64,000 bases of DNA from Pezizomycotina sp. ARF18. Its lineage: Eukaryota > Ascomycota. Below, one piece after another: positions 1 through 12,620 of this stretch (position 1 is the first letter of the stretch; each line of letters starts with the position of its first letter). A program made the position numbers and the translations under genes. The stretch is from contig AZLU01000003.1 in NCBI GenBank assembly GCA_002224055.1, positions 124,001 through 188,000 on the forward strand, written 5' to 3'. Under the pieces are notes generated by a model that searched no databases, had not been told where the DNA came from, and worked only from the letters and a program-made list of their open reading frames with translations.

Positions 1-2150
1 GAAGGGGGAAACAGGCATTCCTTTTCGCCAACACTTGTTGCCTCAACCACGCCGACAAGGGAACGTGGAGTTGTTCCAGGAGCTTTTGAAAAAGTAAAGG
101 ATGAGGCATTCCATGGGCAATTTCTCTCAAAGATATTGCCGACGCTCGGACCGAAATCATCATATGCATTACAATGCACCTTCGACTGCAGTCGCATCAT
201 GTTCCCCAGTAAAAATTGTCGGTTGTTTTTCTTTTTCGTAAGTGTTATCGAACCATTGAAATTTCCTTCCAGACGGTCGACCAGGTTCGGTTTCTCTTTC
301 GAAACGCGGAAGCAAAGTAATTGATTATTATCGATTGTAATCGCTTTCCCTTTTCGTTGCGTTTAAGGAATCTTTGGCAAGAATTTTGCTCTCCACTACA
401 ACCTGGCTGCTTTTCGCAACTGTTTGAATACCGTGGAGATAGGATCTTCCTGTGCAGAGAGATCGCTGCTTCTTTCCACTTGCCAGCCAAGCAGGGATCC
501 TCCGAAACAGACAAGCCCTGATAAGGTCGAAAAGCCTCACTGGGAAGCTTCGAAAATTCGAGAGTGCTCCCACCTCAAAAAAAAAAAAAAAAATACCGAA
601 ACCGGCCCTGTAGCTTGGCTTGGCTGAAGGTGAAGAAAAAGATGAATAGTACCTGAAGCGTGAGTTACAAGTTGGAAACCCCCACGAAGAGAGGGCCCCA
701 CTTATCATCAGCTTTTTTTTTCTATGCGTTAGGGTGAGAAAAAGGAAAAGGTCTGTACCGATTTCAGCCTGACGTCCGCGTGGGACTTCTCGAAGCACCG
801 AAAGATGTGCAAGCTTTCTAATGTAGAGTCAGTTTGATTCATTAAATTCCCTAAATCCCCAAGGGCCTTACTCTTTCTTTCGTTGATTGGAAGTATTGAA
901 CCAGAATCCGGTTTCAAGTTGCAACACGACCGGACATTGCACTTGCAATAAACAAAAACCAAAATAAAATAAAATAAAAGGAACGATTGCAATTGGCCCC
1001 AAAGTCTGGATTATTTTGAACTATTCAAGTCGTGCAGCAAAGAGAAAGCAATAGCAAAGTTCCGATGCCGTGCAACCAACTAAGACCTTCTGCAGCTGCT
1101 ATGAGCTCATGAGCCAGATTGAGATAAGCGGTATATACCTTTGAAGTTTGGTTCTTCAAGCGAAAGCTTACTGCTGACACCATCGCTTCCGTTTTTTTGG
1201 TGACGGTTTTTTATTGTGGGAATCTGTGCAACACACTAGTGGAAAAAACTCACGTAATGAATGCAAGTAATGAATGCAAAAGCACTCGGTTGAGAAACGC
1301 TTTAAGGCAAATGAATCCATTCCTAAACCGTATTCATGCGTTCTAACTTCTCGGAGACAATTGACGCGCTACAAAAAAAATAAATAAATAAATAAAATAA
1401 TAAAAAAAAATGGAGATGGAAAGAATCAGATGGAGCTCAAAAAATATTCAGACTAAAGCCGGTTCAAAAGGAGCATGATTGGGAGAGGAAAAGGGAGAGA
1501 GACATACCTCACAGTATAACCAGGTTCTTGATCATATGAGAGTCTTTCTGGATTCCACCTGCAGCTCGCCACGGTGCTTGCCTTTTGCAATTGGGATGAA
1601 AAGGCCATGCTAGGCCATGCCACGCTGCGCGTTTCAAACTGACTGCGAGCGATACTCGCGAGAGCGCTCAGTCGAAACTTCTGGAGCTCTTCGAACTTCG
1701 AACACCTCCCGCGTTCTAAAAAGAATGAAGTATAGTGTGGCCGGAGGATCCTGCGTTACCACTCATGCGGCGTATGTGAGATAGTGAGACAAAAGTGAGA
1801 GAATTAAAATTATCGGACTAATTGCTGTATTTCGCCACTAGCTGCGGCTATTGTGGAAATATCCCGTCCTTCTAGGTCTCGTCAATGACGGTAACGATGA
1901 TGATCGTGATGATGATTGAAGCTTTAGATTTCCATTGGAAGGAAGGACGAAGGAAGGATTCTAGAAAGAGTTTTCGGGATGAATAAAAAATAAAAAATCT
2001 TTTCCGAATAATTGGCGGGTCGCTACCGCCGAATCCGTGATATATATTCTTTCGGCCCGATTAATCACGTGATATCCCGTTTTTCATATTCTTTTTTTCT
2101 TATACGCGGTGATAAAGGCTTCTAGAATGCCCCACCACCAAGTCAGCCCT
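1..2150. other. Gene-poor left end
   Basis: I see no convincing gene here. Open stretches are short, low in complexity and shared between overlapping frames. There is an A-run near 577-593 and an AT-rich microsatellite of aaat/aata units near 1373-1410. The last few hundred bases before 2297 become pyrimidine-rich, which fits a fungal promoter and 5' leader for the TAP42 gene that follows. A diverged or intron-rich gene could be missed. Confidence 0.5.
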
Positions 2151-2296
2151 ACGATTTCGCTTGATAAGCAACCTGGTCAACTTCGTCTACCTACTTATCT
2201 GCAGTCTTCTTCCTCCATCATCTATCTTCTTATCCCGATATATACTAAAGCCTAATTCTTCGAAGCTCCTTGCACTCGCAAAACAATCAATAAACA

Positions 2297-3482
2297 ATGG
2301 AAATAGACGAACCGCAAACCTCAGCGAATCCTGGTCGGGCGCCGAGAAGCTCCGGCGGGGCTCGAGTCGTCGCCGCACAACTTCAACTCCGACGAATACA
2401 AGCGGCAGCTTTCCATGCTATCGACGCACTGGTCCATTGCAGGAACCTCGTCGACCACTATCGCTCTTCAGCCTGAACGAATCCTTCGACGATGTTTCAC
2501 GAACGACATGAGGTACCTCTCCGTCGACTTCTACCTTGCCGAGCTGCTGGCGAAGCAGAATCCGCCGGAGGCCCCGGAGCTCGTGCAGATGCCCTCAAGA
2601 CTGCTCTGTGCAAGCTACAGGCGCTTCCTAACGCTCTGCGAGGCGTACGAATATACTGTCCGAAGCCGATAGGAAGCTATACGAGAGGACGGGCGAGGAG
2701 GAAAGTTCAAAGGTGTTTTCGGAGCAGTACGCAACGACGCCGGGAAAAGAAGGATCGCGAAGATTGCGAAATTCAAGGAGGAGAAGGAGCTAAAACAGAA
2801 GATTGAGATGTTGTCGAAATCGCCGAACGCCGACGAGGACCACCTCCGCGAGCTGCAGCGGGCGAACATAAACCTGCAAGTAATGCAAACGTTTGCCGCG
2901 CTCGAGTCGGTAGCCCTCGAGGTTGAGCTGCTAGCGCATGCGCCGTCGCCGGCGGAACTGGAGGTACAAACGGCAGAGGGAGGAGCAGCTGCGGGAAGAT
3001 GCACGGCAGCGGATGCGCAAGAACGACGACTACAGCGACAGGGTTGACCCGTCGACGATATTTACGAAGGCGAGCGGGGCGCCGCTGCTAAGCTCGGATG
3101 GGAAGCCGTTGAGGCCGTTCACGCTGCTGGACAGCAGGAGCAGGCTGAAAGGGCAAGTATTTGGCCCCGGTCACAGGCTGCCGACGATGACGATCGACGA
3201 GTACCTTGAGGAGGAGAGAAGAAGGGGTGGTATCATAGAGGGCGGGGCGGGGAAAATCGGGGCAGCAGCCTGAGCCCGATGAGGATAACATGGCGCTGGC
3301 TGACCAAGAGACGATGAAGGCGAGAGAGTGGGACGAGTTCAAGGAAGCGAACCCAAGGTCTGATAGCTCTTTTCCATTTCCATTTTACGCCCAAGATTTC
3401 TTTCTTTCTTTCTTTTTTTTGATTGGACACAAACTAATATTTCTGATTTTCAGGGATCGGGAAATACTATGAACCGAGGTAA
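2297..3482 (+). CDS. TAP42: TAP42 / IGBP1-like regulator of type 2A protein phosphatases
   Basis: TAP42 family proteins bind the catalytic subunits of PP2A-type phosphatases and act downstream of TOR. The clearest signature is the C-terminal block near 3160-3240, which reads FGPGHRLPTMTIDEYLEEE followed by RRGGIIEGG, nearly diagnostic of the family. Upstream pieces also fit: ALVHCRNLVDHYRSSA near the N-terminus, TNDMRYLSVDFYLAELLAK near 2503, KIEMLSKSPNADEDHLREL near 2800, and a DDYSDRVDPSTIF stretch near 3030. The ATG at 2297 (MEIDEPQT) is the first in the frame of the conserved N-terminus. An intron at about 3359-3454 ends in TTTTCAG, and the reading that matches the family tail (G-S-G-N-T-M-N-R-G) stops at 3480-3482. 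The frame changes at least five times across conserved sequence, so a straight translation fails. The conserved residues persist in whichever frame is open, which argues for assembly indels over pseudogenisation. Confidence 0.9.
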
Positions 3483-4070
3483 GATGCATATTCCACGCCG
3501 TTTGTGCGATAGAATATCTCTTTAGTTACATTATTCCATTGTATTTTTTCACGGCCAGCGTCATGATTACGGAAATTTATATGTACAATCACAGGCGTAC
3601 TATCAAAAATATATCCATGTATAACTAATATCTTTGCTATCTTAATGGTCAAACACGGTCGGAGCAATATTTTCATTTTATCTGATCTCCTGTATTTTTT
3701 TTCTTATACTTCTTCCTCTATTCACGAAGATACTACTAAGGGCCACGAAGATAATACTCGTATAACGGCGTATAAAAATGAGATTGCTTGGAAATGCGGT
3801 CATCTCTGTTTTGGATGATTTATATTTTTTTTGCCCTCGTGGGGAATTTTGAAGATCTGATAAGCGAGATCGCGGGATCAGATAAACCAGAATTCGATAG
3901 TCCTTGAACTTTAACTTCCCGCCTCGACGTCATAGACTTCCTCCATCAAAAAAGTTTACCAACGTGTATTAACAACTTTACAATTAACCCCTCAATTTAA
4001 ATATCTAAACCTACACAGGACCATCGCGTTGTTTTTCCACTTCTTCCACATCAAAGCTTCTCACAATTGA
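3483..4070. other. Intergenic spacer between TAP42 and the hemerythrin gene
   Basis: AT-rich and without a supported gene. The last 150 bases are rich in CT and CA tracts, consistent with a promoter or 5' leader for the gene starting at 4071. Confidence 0.5.
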
Positions 4071-4953
4071 ATGTCTCTTCTCCGTTCCTCTTTCACTACT
4101 TCAAGAGTACTCTCCAGAAGGACCTACAAATTACCGTTTCGCGCACCAGTTATTACATCAAAAAGAACAATGGCGTCGAAGCAGCAAACGATCACGGAAG
4201 CAGTCCGCGAGGACCACAGCGAGCTGTACGAATACTACCAGAAGATCACGGCGAAGGACGCCGACGACGATACGAGGAAGAAGTACCAGAACATCTTCGT
4301 CTGGGAGCTCGCCAGGCACTCCGCCGCGCGAGGAGCTCGTCGTGTACCCCGCGATGGAGAAGCACCTCGGTGAAAAGGGAAAGGAGCTGGCGGATAAGGA
4401 TAGAAAGCAGCATAAGGAGGTAAAGTAGAATTTCATATTCTTTCCCATCATCATGGATATGGAGGTTGCTTGCAAACTTTCATCATGGGTGTGGGTTTAC
4501 TCATACCTCCGTCAAAAAAATAGATCAAGCAACTCCTCTACGACTGGAATCCATGTCGCCTTCCGATCCGACCTTCCTGTCCAAGCTGGAAGCCATCTGG
4601 AGCGTCCTCTCCCCGCACAACGACGAAGAAGAAACCGACGACCTCCCGCCGCTGGAGGCCGCGATCGGCAGCCAGGCGGAAAGCCGGAAGCTGGGAAGAG
4701 CTTCACCAGGACGAAACTGTTCGTACCCACGAGGACCCACCCGTCGATGCCTCAGAAGCCGCTGTTCGAGACCGCGTTGAGCTTGCTGATAGCTCCAGTG
4801 GATAAGCTGACGGACGCGTTCAGGAGCTTTCCCGAGGAGATTAAAAGATGGAAATTGCTGTGGTTTGTAATTAAAAGTGAAAGAAACTTAATATACAATG
4901 GGTATTATGGGTGCAAGGTGTTTCTGTACAATGATGCTCCTTGGGACGTTTAG
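4071..4953 (+). CDS. Hemerythrin (HHE cation-binding) domain protein, probably mitochondrial
   Basis: The first 33 residues (MSLLRSSFTTSRVLSRRTYK...) are rich in Arg, Ser and Thr and lack acids, as in a mitochondrial targeting peptide. The four-helix HHE domain follows: EAVREDHSELYEYYQKI, then WELARHSAAEELVVYPAMEKH with a frame change after HSAA, then DRKQHKEVK. These give the His and Glu ligands expected of a di-iron or cation-binding bundle. An intron beginning GTAGAATTTC after HKEVK and ending near 4524 leads to IKQLLYDWN and then DPTFLSKLEAIW. The C-terminus contains SFTRTKLFVPTRTHPSMPQK and LFETALSLLIAPVDKLTDAF, typical of fungal members. At least three frame changes interrupt the gene. 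A second ATG at residue 34 (MASKQQT) could give a cytosolic form. The exact C-terminus is uncertain; the stop could lie a little before 4953. Confidence 0.85.
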
Positions 4954-5549
4954 GCAAAGTGTTTGGGCTTCGGTGGCACGTATTCGAGCCGATTATGTCA
5001 AAATCACACATGCAAAGGATAAAAAAGCCAGTCAGAATATACTACCAAGTCTTACCAGCGGCCACTACCAGATCTAGTGTAAGCACGCTAGCCTGGCGCC
5101 AGAGAAGCTTGAAGATAAGAGAGATCGCTGAGAAAGAGATTACTGAGAAAGAGTGATTGCTGAGAAGAGATGCTGAACGGCTCTGAACATCGCCTCCAGC
5201 CTGAATGAAAGAACTGAAGGATTAAAGATGAAATCGGTTAGCGGAAACGATCTAAACGAAATGGACGGGAAATATTAAACCAAAGAACAGGCTAAAGCTT
5301 TCTTAAATGGGAAAAACAATTGTATTGACTTTTTTTACTAATACTATGCTAACGCAATCTTTCTGAAGAATTATATCACGAATATATATAACAAAAGGAC
5401 CTTTGCTAACTCTTTGAAACAGGTCACACGGTAACCAAAAACTCCATACTGCAATCGCTCCTTCCGTCGCTCCGCTCCCGTCTGAGATTCTACCGAACCC
5501 ATTGTACCAAATCTCCTGTTCAAGCTGTTGACAGTGACTTTGGCTCTAA
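4954..5549. other. Intergenic, no gene seen
   Basis: AT-rich at first, then of mixed composition. I see only short accidental open stretches and no recognisable motif. Confidence 0.45.
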
Positions 5550-6794
5550 TGCCCGGAGTTTTGCTGTGTTTTCTTGCCTCCCGCCACCATATGTGTTCCG
5601 GTTTCTTTTTCCTACGGCCTATGATGGCGGGCTAGTAGCTTCTCTTGGAGCCCGTTTTTGGGGTCGAGGATGAGCGATTTGAGCCTGGTATCGAACCAAA
5701 CTTTCGGCGGAACAAAACGGACGAAATAGTTTGGGTCTATACAAGTAAGCATCGGCAATTTCATGGTGATAAATACTAAAAACCAAAAAAGAGAGAAAGA
5801 TAAAAGCCGTGGGCTACGTACAGCTGTATCTTCGAAGCCTGTCCATGAGGTTCTCAGCGAGGTCGTACCCTTCCATTACCAGTCTGACACCTCATCTTTA
5901 TATTTCGTCGCCTCATCGATTTCAACGCGGAAGAATCTTTCAAAGTCGCTAGGCACTTTGGTTTCTGTATCACTACCCTCGGCCTCGCTCAGGACGAATT
6001 TAGCGTCCGTGTCATCGCTTTGGATCGCGAAATGGTGATCTAGATCGATATCGTCGTCATCGATCGCAAATCATCGTCGGGGTCTTGAAAACTGTCGTCC
6101 GTCTCCGAATTAATGCTAGGCTATTGATCGTTTCAGCATTCGGGTCTTCGTTGCCGGTGCTCTCGTCTGAGTATACCTCAACTTTGAATTCGGAAGCATC
6201 CACGTAGATATCATCAGTTCCGCTAGGACCACCAAAGCAGTCCGGAGTGGCTGTGGGACCGCCGAAGATCTTCTCCGGTGCATCGAAGTATTCCGGGCTA
6301 CCCACAGGCTGCTGAGAATCTTATCCGGTACATCGACGCTCGGCTGAGCGCTCACTCCAAAATTCATAGGCATTCCAGCGAATCCATGGAAGTGTACCGC
6401 TCGGGAGCGTCTTTACCCTGCGGATGCGACACTAATCGGCACCTGGATACCTTTCGGAGAGTAACAGTACCGGACACCCCAATCGTCGTTGATCGTTTTT
6501 ATGACGTCCTTGACGGGTTTGTCGCCGGATACTCTGGCGTAGAATTCCGCGTTGTGAAGTCGTACCAGCGGCCGACCGCAATGCACCGGCCTGGCCTGTT
6601 ATGCTTCATGTATACCGTGACGCTGTCGTCGTCGTTGTTGTCGGCAGGCGGTGGACCTGGGTGGTACTCTGGCTGTTTGGGACCGAGATACAGGTAGGGT
6701 TCAAGTCTCGCGCCGATTGGTCGGATTCTGATGCGGTTGTGGAGGATACGTCTTCTAGAGCGGTGCCTCGATAGGCATCCGGCTGTGTGCACAT
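5550..6794 (-). pseudogene. Unrecognised gene, interrupted reading frame
   Basis: Several minus-strand stretches look protein-coding in sequence style but fall in different frames. From the 5' end: an ATG at 6794 (MCTQPDAYRG), a proline- and aspartate-rich stretch near 6650 (EYHPGPPPADNNDDDSVTVY), RCIAVGRWYDFTTRN near 6570, SAQPSVDVPDKIL near 6330, then EYFDAPEKIFGGPTATPDCF and DASEFKVEVYSDES near 6160-6300, an acidic patch near 6000, and VRFVPPKVWFDTRLKSLILD near 5680. No known domain is recognised. The gene is either split by introns plus assembly indels, like its neighbours, or truly decayed. Which frame is used at the N-terminus is unclear, and the boundaries are approximate. Confidence 0.45.
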
Positions 6795-6839
6795 GTTATG
6801 CTACGCAGAGAGCGAGAAGCTGCTGCTGCGGGGGTTAAG

Positions 6840-9800
6840 AAGCTAATCCTGAGACCCGAAGAAGAAAATTCAAGAATAAGTCATTTTCGGTTTTCGTGAG
6901 GACGTGTCGGAGTATTTATCTTTTCATTGTTACCTTGTCATGATGCTTTCTCTTTAGTTGAGCCAAGAGGGTGTAGCTATCATGATGCCTGATAGTTTAG
7001 TTTCAGGCCGATTAGAAGATTTTCTTTCCCAATCTTATTGATTCCGAATGCCTAAAACGAAGAGCAAAAAAGCTTTCTCTCTTAATTTCGGACAGTTCGG
7101 ATGGGTTTCATCGTCGCACATGGCTCTTTAACATTGCAACATATTATCCCTTTTTGTAAGAAATAATCCCAAATTCGTGCATTCGGTCGGCTATCTCACT
7201 AATCTAGATGAAGTTGAGACGGCGAGACTCCTCGCTATCTACCACGATAGAGTTAGAGTTTATAGCGTGCCCATCCCGCGCTACCTCGATAGTTAGTATT
7301 TAGACTCAAGGTTTCCTGCCACATGCCGAAACTCTGTCGTCGAGAACCACTTCACTGATCATGTACGTCGTTAACTACACCACGTTTCTCTTCAGGATAT
7401 AGGATTAATCTAGTGGACTTGCGTTTCGTGCTTTACCTAGTTTTTATATTGGCGTGATAGCTTTTCTAGAAACCTTCTGGAAATGGGGAAGAAAATTTGA
7501 CGATCCTCCGCTACTATACTGGATCACCAGTATGCTGAAACTTTATCGCCGCCATGCTTTCTATTATATATCTATATAAGTGCCTCGAGTTCCCTCCTAA
7601 TCTTTCTTGTCTTTACTTCCCAAGTTCTTCCGTTCTTTCCGGAGATTGAACTTCTCTGCCAGTCAGGATGATTTCCGGTAACTATTACTTCAGCACTGGC
7701 CGTTTTTATCACAAGAAAAGGCAATTTACCCTCGAAGATTGAAATATATATGCCACGGTGTAAGACTATAGCTATCTATGAGGCTAGAGCTACCCGTCAT
7801 ACCTGTTCCAGCGCTACTGGCTCCGATTTGATGAACAACTTCCTGAAGTGCTCCTCCTGTATCTAGTCAACACGAAGCAATGAATAAACAAAGCAAACAT
7901 AATACAGGAAAATAATCATGGGGTTACACTCGGGAGGTGGGTACATTCTTAATCTGAGCGCAGTCGCGGGCCTCTTAATTTACCAAGACATTGTTAAGCG
8001 TACTCTCTTTTTATTTAAGAGCTATTTATTGATGTTTATACTTTGGAAATGCGGCGTGTTGTATTTTTCGTAGATATATCGATATTTATATACTTCTACT
8101 GTGAGATACTTTATATAGACAGAAACTATTCGTGCTAAAGTTGAATACGTTATTCGATAAACATCTACGGTTTCCAAACGCTACTTTATTGAAATTCCGT
8201 GATACAAAGCTCCTTTGTAATTCGCTACTGCCGGCCGCCTAGGACGCAAGGCGAACTGATAGATTATAGCCTACGTAGTATTATAATATTCGATAAACGA
8301 ATCGAATCGATAACGGCTTCAACCATTTCAAGCTTATATATGTATCTCCGCTTAATAAGAAGTATAAGATCGGTGTTACTTGACTGCCTCGCCGACCGTT
8401 TAATTTCGCGCATATCTTACGATATCAATTTCGCGTATTTATTGGCTGCCGCACGCGCCGAAACGCCAATAAGGCAGTTCACAAGATCGCTTGCAAGTAC
8501 GTAAGCACCTTTCACACCCAATTAAATAAATGCAGGGAAGTTGGTGTTTACCCTGTCAATGACATTAAACGAGAAGGCATTAATGACGAGGCTAAGTTAT
8601 AAAATCTGCTCATTCTCGTTTTTTTCGATCTCGGAGAATTTCTTAGCTTAGCAGCTCTTATGCCATTTTATCGTATAGGGAGTGCCTATAAAATGATTCT
8701 CGAACCCCGACCTCCATGATATAATCGATTGTCAAAGTTCGATGATATATCATCCTCCGAGTTTAGTATCTCTAAGATGGCAACTTCTCCGACGACTTTA
8801 CCTCCTCCCCTACATATACTTCAGTAGCCGAGTCAGACGCGAACGGTAGCGCGACGCCGGCTGGGATACCTAGTAGGCTTTCTTTTCCTTTCCCCGGTTA
8901 AAATTTGGAAATTTTACCCTACGATTGCGCACTGGACTAACCTTTTCGTTTGATTATTATTTTTTCTAGTTCATCGGAATTTCTTTTTCTGCTCATAGAG
9001 GCAAGATAGCCTCGGTAACCTTTGGATGCTTCCCGTTCCTCTCGGTCCTTGTACATCGGGTACAGCCGCACTAAATCGCTTAAGGATCGGCGTATCCTGA
9101 AGCGAAGTTTCATCTAAATCAACAAGCTTTAAAATGGACATCATATCCGTACCGGGAGGTATGAGTCGTTTACCGCAACCTCAGTCATGGGCGATACTTG
9201 CACAGAAGTTCTGCGGAGATTTTACATCACTGGGGTTGACGCGACTACGTCGAATAACTCGTTTTGGAAGGGTGATTCACGCTACGAAATCGGAATTGCT
9301 CACGTTGGCCCGTTCATGACGGCATGAATCTTGTCAAGCGCTTGTTTGTTAACGATAAGGTATCTAAGGAGGTCGAGCAGATATTTTCTCCTCCGTTGGA
9401 GGTTTCTTCGACTCTTACTGTGTTGTACGGTTATTTTTTTGGCATGGTGTCATGAAGGATCCGAAGGGCGTTGTAACTTTAACAATTTCTTAGCATTTAC
9501 AGTGAGTGGTTTTGTACTAGTCCTAATTTTTTGGGAGACTTAGACGGGGGTGGAGTGGGATATAATTCCAAGTATATTCGCTTTGGAGTTACCATAATAG
9601 TTAATGTAATTGATGTCGGTGGTTCAATTAGCCGATAATCCCGTTCGTATCCACGTATGGGGTACTACGAATATTGGTTTTCGCAAATGAATTAGGTCCC
9701 AATACTCTTGATGATCGAACTTTCATCTTACTTATTAGTCTTGGACTCCTCTATTCTATTATATTTAGAAGATTTCTATTTTGTGATTTGTTTTACCAAA

Positions 9801-9890
9801 TAATAGGCCCGGAAGAATGTTTAAAACTGTTTAACTACACCCGAATACATATCTATAGCGGGAGACATAACTCATGGAAGCCCAAGAGCT
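6840..9890. other. Gene-poor stretch
   Basis: About 3 kb with many stops in all frames and no recognisable domain. A TATA-like element (ctatataag) occurs near 7570, but nothing convincing lies downstream. The texture, short pieces of gene-like composition broken by stops and TA-rich patches, fits old decayed sequence of unknown origin. Confidence 0.4.
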
Positions 9891-9908
9891 TAAGTTAATG
9901 CGTGGACA

Positions 9909-10821
9909 CTACCTCCGGGTGACTTTATTGATGTCAACACTACGCTCTTTGTCTATAATCGGCTGCGTCACTGTCGCAGCGGAATGAATAGAATTATCCT
10001 TTACGGACTCCGCCCATTCCATTGCATATTCTCCCCTTGCTACTGCCCATTTTGAGCACGACGGCCGAGCAAGCACCCACAATACCGCTGTATAAAAGTC
10101 ATGCATGTAAGCAAATTTGCCCTCGGCTTCTGCTATCTGTATTAATTTCACATCCCTTTCAAACTCATTCGTAACGGCGCGGAGAAGACGCAATCCTCGT
10201 CTATGTATCGAGATGTAACCTACCTTGAAGTCCGGCACGTCCGCCGCAATGAGACCCTGGGCGAACGAAGCGGAGAAACTACGGTGTGCCGTCGCCGGCG
10301 CGTTTTCCTCTTCTACGTTTAGGAATGCCTGGGGCAAATTGCGTTACCATCTCGACGAGGGATAGATACAAGTCGCCCTTATCTCTATCCGTATACATCT
10401 TCCGATGAGGTCGAAGAGGTGAAACCCCGTTGGTTTCAAATCCTGATTGTCGTTTCTTTGCTTCCATCGTCATTTGATACGCTTCTAGACATGCTTTGCC
10501 CGTCTTGGGCCTTCCGCTGCGGAAAATCCTGTTGTCTTAGTCATGGATGCGGATTAAACGTTCCATATCCGGCCACTCTCTCTTGAGCTGGCTTGACTGG
10601 AGAACAACATTGTACAATGCATCGGAGCAGCAAGGGTGTCCCATAAGATGATGCATCTGAAGCCAATATTCCGGCTCAACAAAGTCAAGACAAACTTTGC
10701 GTCCCGCAGGGTAAGGGTGTTTGTGCACCAAGATGGATTCCGTGGTGCTTGGATTGACATCATTCTCGCTAGGTTCCGGTATATTGGGGGCTGCTAGAGA
10801 TAAGTTATCCTTCGACGTCAC
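9909..10821 (-). pseudogene. Unrecognised fungal protein gene, interrupted
   Basis: Starting at 10821 the minus strand reads MTSKDNLSLAAPNIPEPSEN, then HKHPYPAGRKVCLDFVEPEY and QMHHLMGHPCCSDALYNVVL, to an in-frame TAA at 10537-10539. The same frame continues open after it (DNRIFRSGRPKTGKACLEAY, then KMYTDRDKGDLYLSLVEMVT). A frame change near 10340 leads to MPQAFLNVEEENAPATAHRS, FKVGYISIHRRGLRLLRAV and FYTAVLWVLARPSCSKWAVA, ending at 9909. Together this is about 300 residues of consistent protein-like sequence. A BTB-type or metabolic role crossed my mind, but I see no diagnostic motif. The two lesions resemble those in the conserved genes of the window, so the gene may be intact in the living genome. 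Confidence 0.5.
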
Positions 10822-11684
10822 CGCTTAATTTTAGCGAGTGTCTCTGAATAGGCGAAGCATCAATAATGGTTTTTTTAAGGCCTTGTTTAGCTGGTCTATA
10901 GTATATCGTTTTATAGCACGTTATATACTAGAATATAGCATAATAATGCATGTCGTAAATTTCTAACTACTTTAGTAGTTAAATATTTCTGGTTTCCTTC
11001 TGTTTCTCGTTAGTTCTTCAGATATCCAGCTCTTTCTCGTGCCCGGAGGCTCTCCTTAACGACATTTACTTGCTTCTAGGAACCCAGCATGAGGAATTTC
11101 AATATTACCAAGAATGCTTATTTATAAATTAGTATAGCGCCATAATGATGTGTTCTAGCCACCGCCAACTAATACGTTAAGGATACATAGAAAGGTATGG
11201 AGTGAAACGCATGGGATGTCCCAGTAGTACTGATATTGCTTGGTCTTGATCCTCAAAATTCTAAATTGGCGTTTTTGCTCAAAAGAGAGCATAAATTGCA
11301 AAGAGAATGTGATCATAAGGCGTTCAACAGCGCTGCGGTTATATCTGTCTCCTTGTAAAGCATTATTATTAATAATTAGATACATTAAACAGTTGTTATA
11401 CACCGCGACAGTCCTCTAAAAACTGGCCCTAGCTTGGACTCACGCTACTTCTGATAGGTAAGGGACTAGAAGGGTGCATATGCCAACAAGAATAATAAGG
11501 GTGTTCGCGGGGAGTGCGTGCTGCTGCACGCTCATATTAAGATTTGCTTTTTTTCATGGCTCTTTTTTTTTTTTTTTTTTTTTTGGCCATTTGGAAAAGT
11601 TTAAGGCAATATTAGACTGTTGAAACTTTCAGAAGTTTCACCGTTCGTCATCTACTCTAGAAACAACACACAAGCGCTTCCACT
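10822..11684. other. Intergenic with a 22-T run before TYW3
   Basis: No supported gene. A run of 22 T at 11563-11584 lies about 100 bases before the TYW3 start and may be promoter-associated. The remainder is AT-rich. Confidence 0.5.
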
Positions 11685-12620
11685 ATGGCGACGAATCGCC
11701 AGAACGCCCTGAAGCTGAAGAAGCAGCCAGACGGTGACGTCCTCGACGACGTAACACGAGCGGCCTGGCAGCGGAAAAAAGCCTCGGTGCTTGCGGAGCT
11801 CCAGTCGTCAGAGCCGGACCTATCACCGAAGGGGGAGCCAGACAAAGCTATAATACCGCTTCTCAAGCTCTTAAACTCCCACAAGGACATCGTCACGACG
11901 AGTAGCTGCTCAGGCCGACTATCCGTATTCCTAGACGGCACTAAGAAATCTGAAACGACCTCCGATACAAATTCAAACATAGAGAGGGACGATGGCTATT
12001 CTCCAGCCATGAGCCCGTAGATACGTCTTTACTTACCGACGAGAACCCGGTAACGTCACTCCTGCTCGGCGCAGGGCAGAGGTACTCGCGCGAGCTAGGG
12101 CCGTGGTTTAAGCTCTCGGAGAAGGATAGGCTAGTGCACTTGAAGTTCGAGCCCATGATAATGCACATTGCGGCCAGCCACACTACTATCGCGCAGAGAA
12201 TGTTACAGTGTGCCGTTACATCTTCTTTCCGGGAGAGCGGGATCAGCGGTTCGAAATGGCCGTCGTTGCGGTTCGGACGAACGGCTGATGTTCGATTCGC
12301 CGATCGGGGTATTCGATGAACAGACCGGTGTCGTACGACTTATTCTCTCCGAAGAAGGGTTGAGGATGCTTCTGGATTTGGCGAATATGCGGTTCCTGGA
12401 TAATACGAAGCGGGTAGACACGTTTACGGCAGCGATAAGGAAACTAGTCGAAGAGAGTAATGTGGAACAAGCACCGGAACCTCCGAAACTGAAGGGAAAG
12501 GCAAGAGCGACAGAGACGAATGAGCAACATCGTAATAAGGAAAAGGATCTATTCAAGGATACGAATGACGGCGTACAGTTTGATGAAGGAATAGACTTTC
12601 TATTCTCGGAAGTTTTCTAG
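11685..12620 (+). CDS. TYW3: TYW3, tRNA wybutosine-synthesizing methyltransferase
   Basis: TYW3 N-methylates a late intermediate of wybutosine at position 37 of tRNA-Phe, using S-adenosylmethionine. The N-terminal half holds the family signature DLSPKGEPDKAIIPLLKLLN followed by TTSSCSGRLSVF. Next come WLFSSHEPVD near 12000, the block HLKFEPMIMHIAAS near 12140, FRESGISG near 12230 and LMFDSPIGVFDEQTGVV near 12290. The ATG at 11685 (MATNRQNAL) is the first in frame and sits just after a pyrimidine-rich leader. The frame changes about three or four times. Two of the changes, at 12248-12256 and 12283-12290, are explained simply by one missing T in a TTT run and one missing C in a CC pair, which restore the conserved reading. 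The C-terminal 60 residues are charged and poorly conserved. This is a stand-alone TYW3, not fused to other wybutosine enzymes. Confidence 0.92.

Noticed and set aside
6840-9890. Retroelement or other virus-like element
   Set aside because: I found no terminal repeats and no recognisable protein motifs of such elements here or in 38.6-46.3 kb; only unplaced decayed sequence.
9909-10821. BTB/POZ domain protein
   Set aside because: Length and a few residues suggested it, but no diagnostic motif could be seen, so it was left unnamed.
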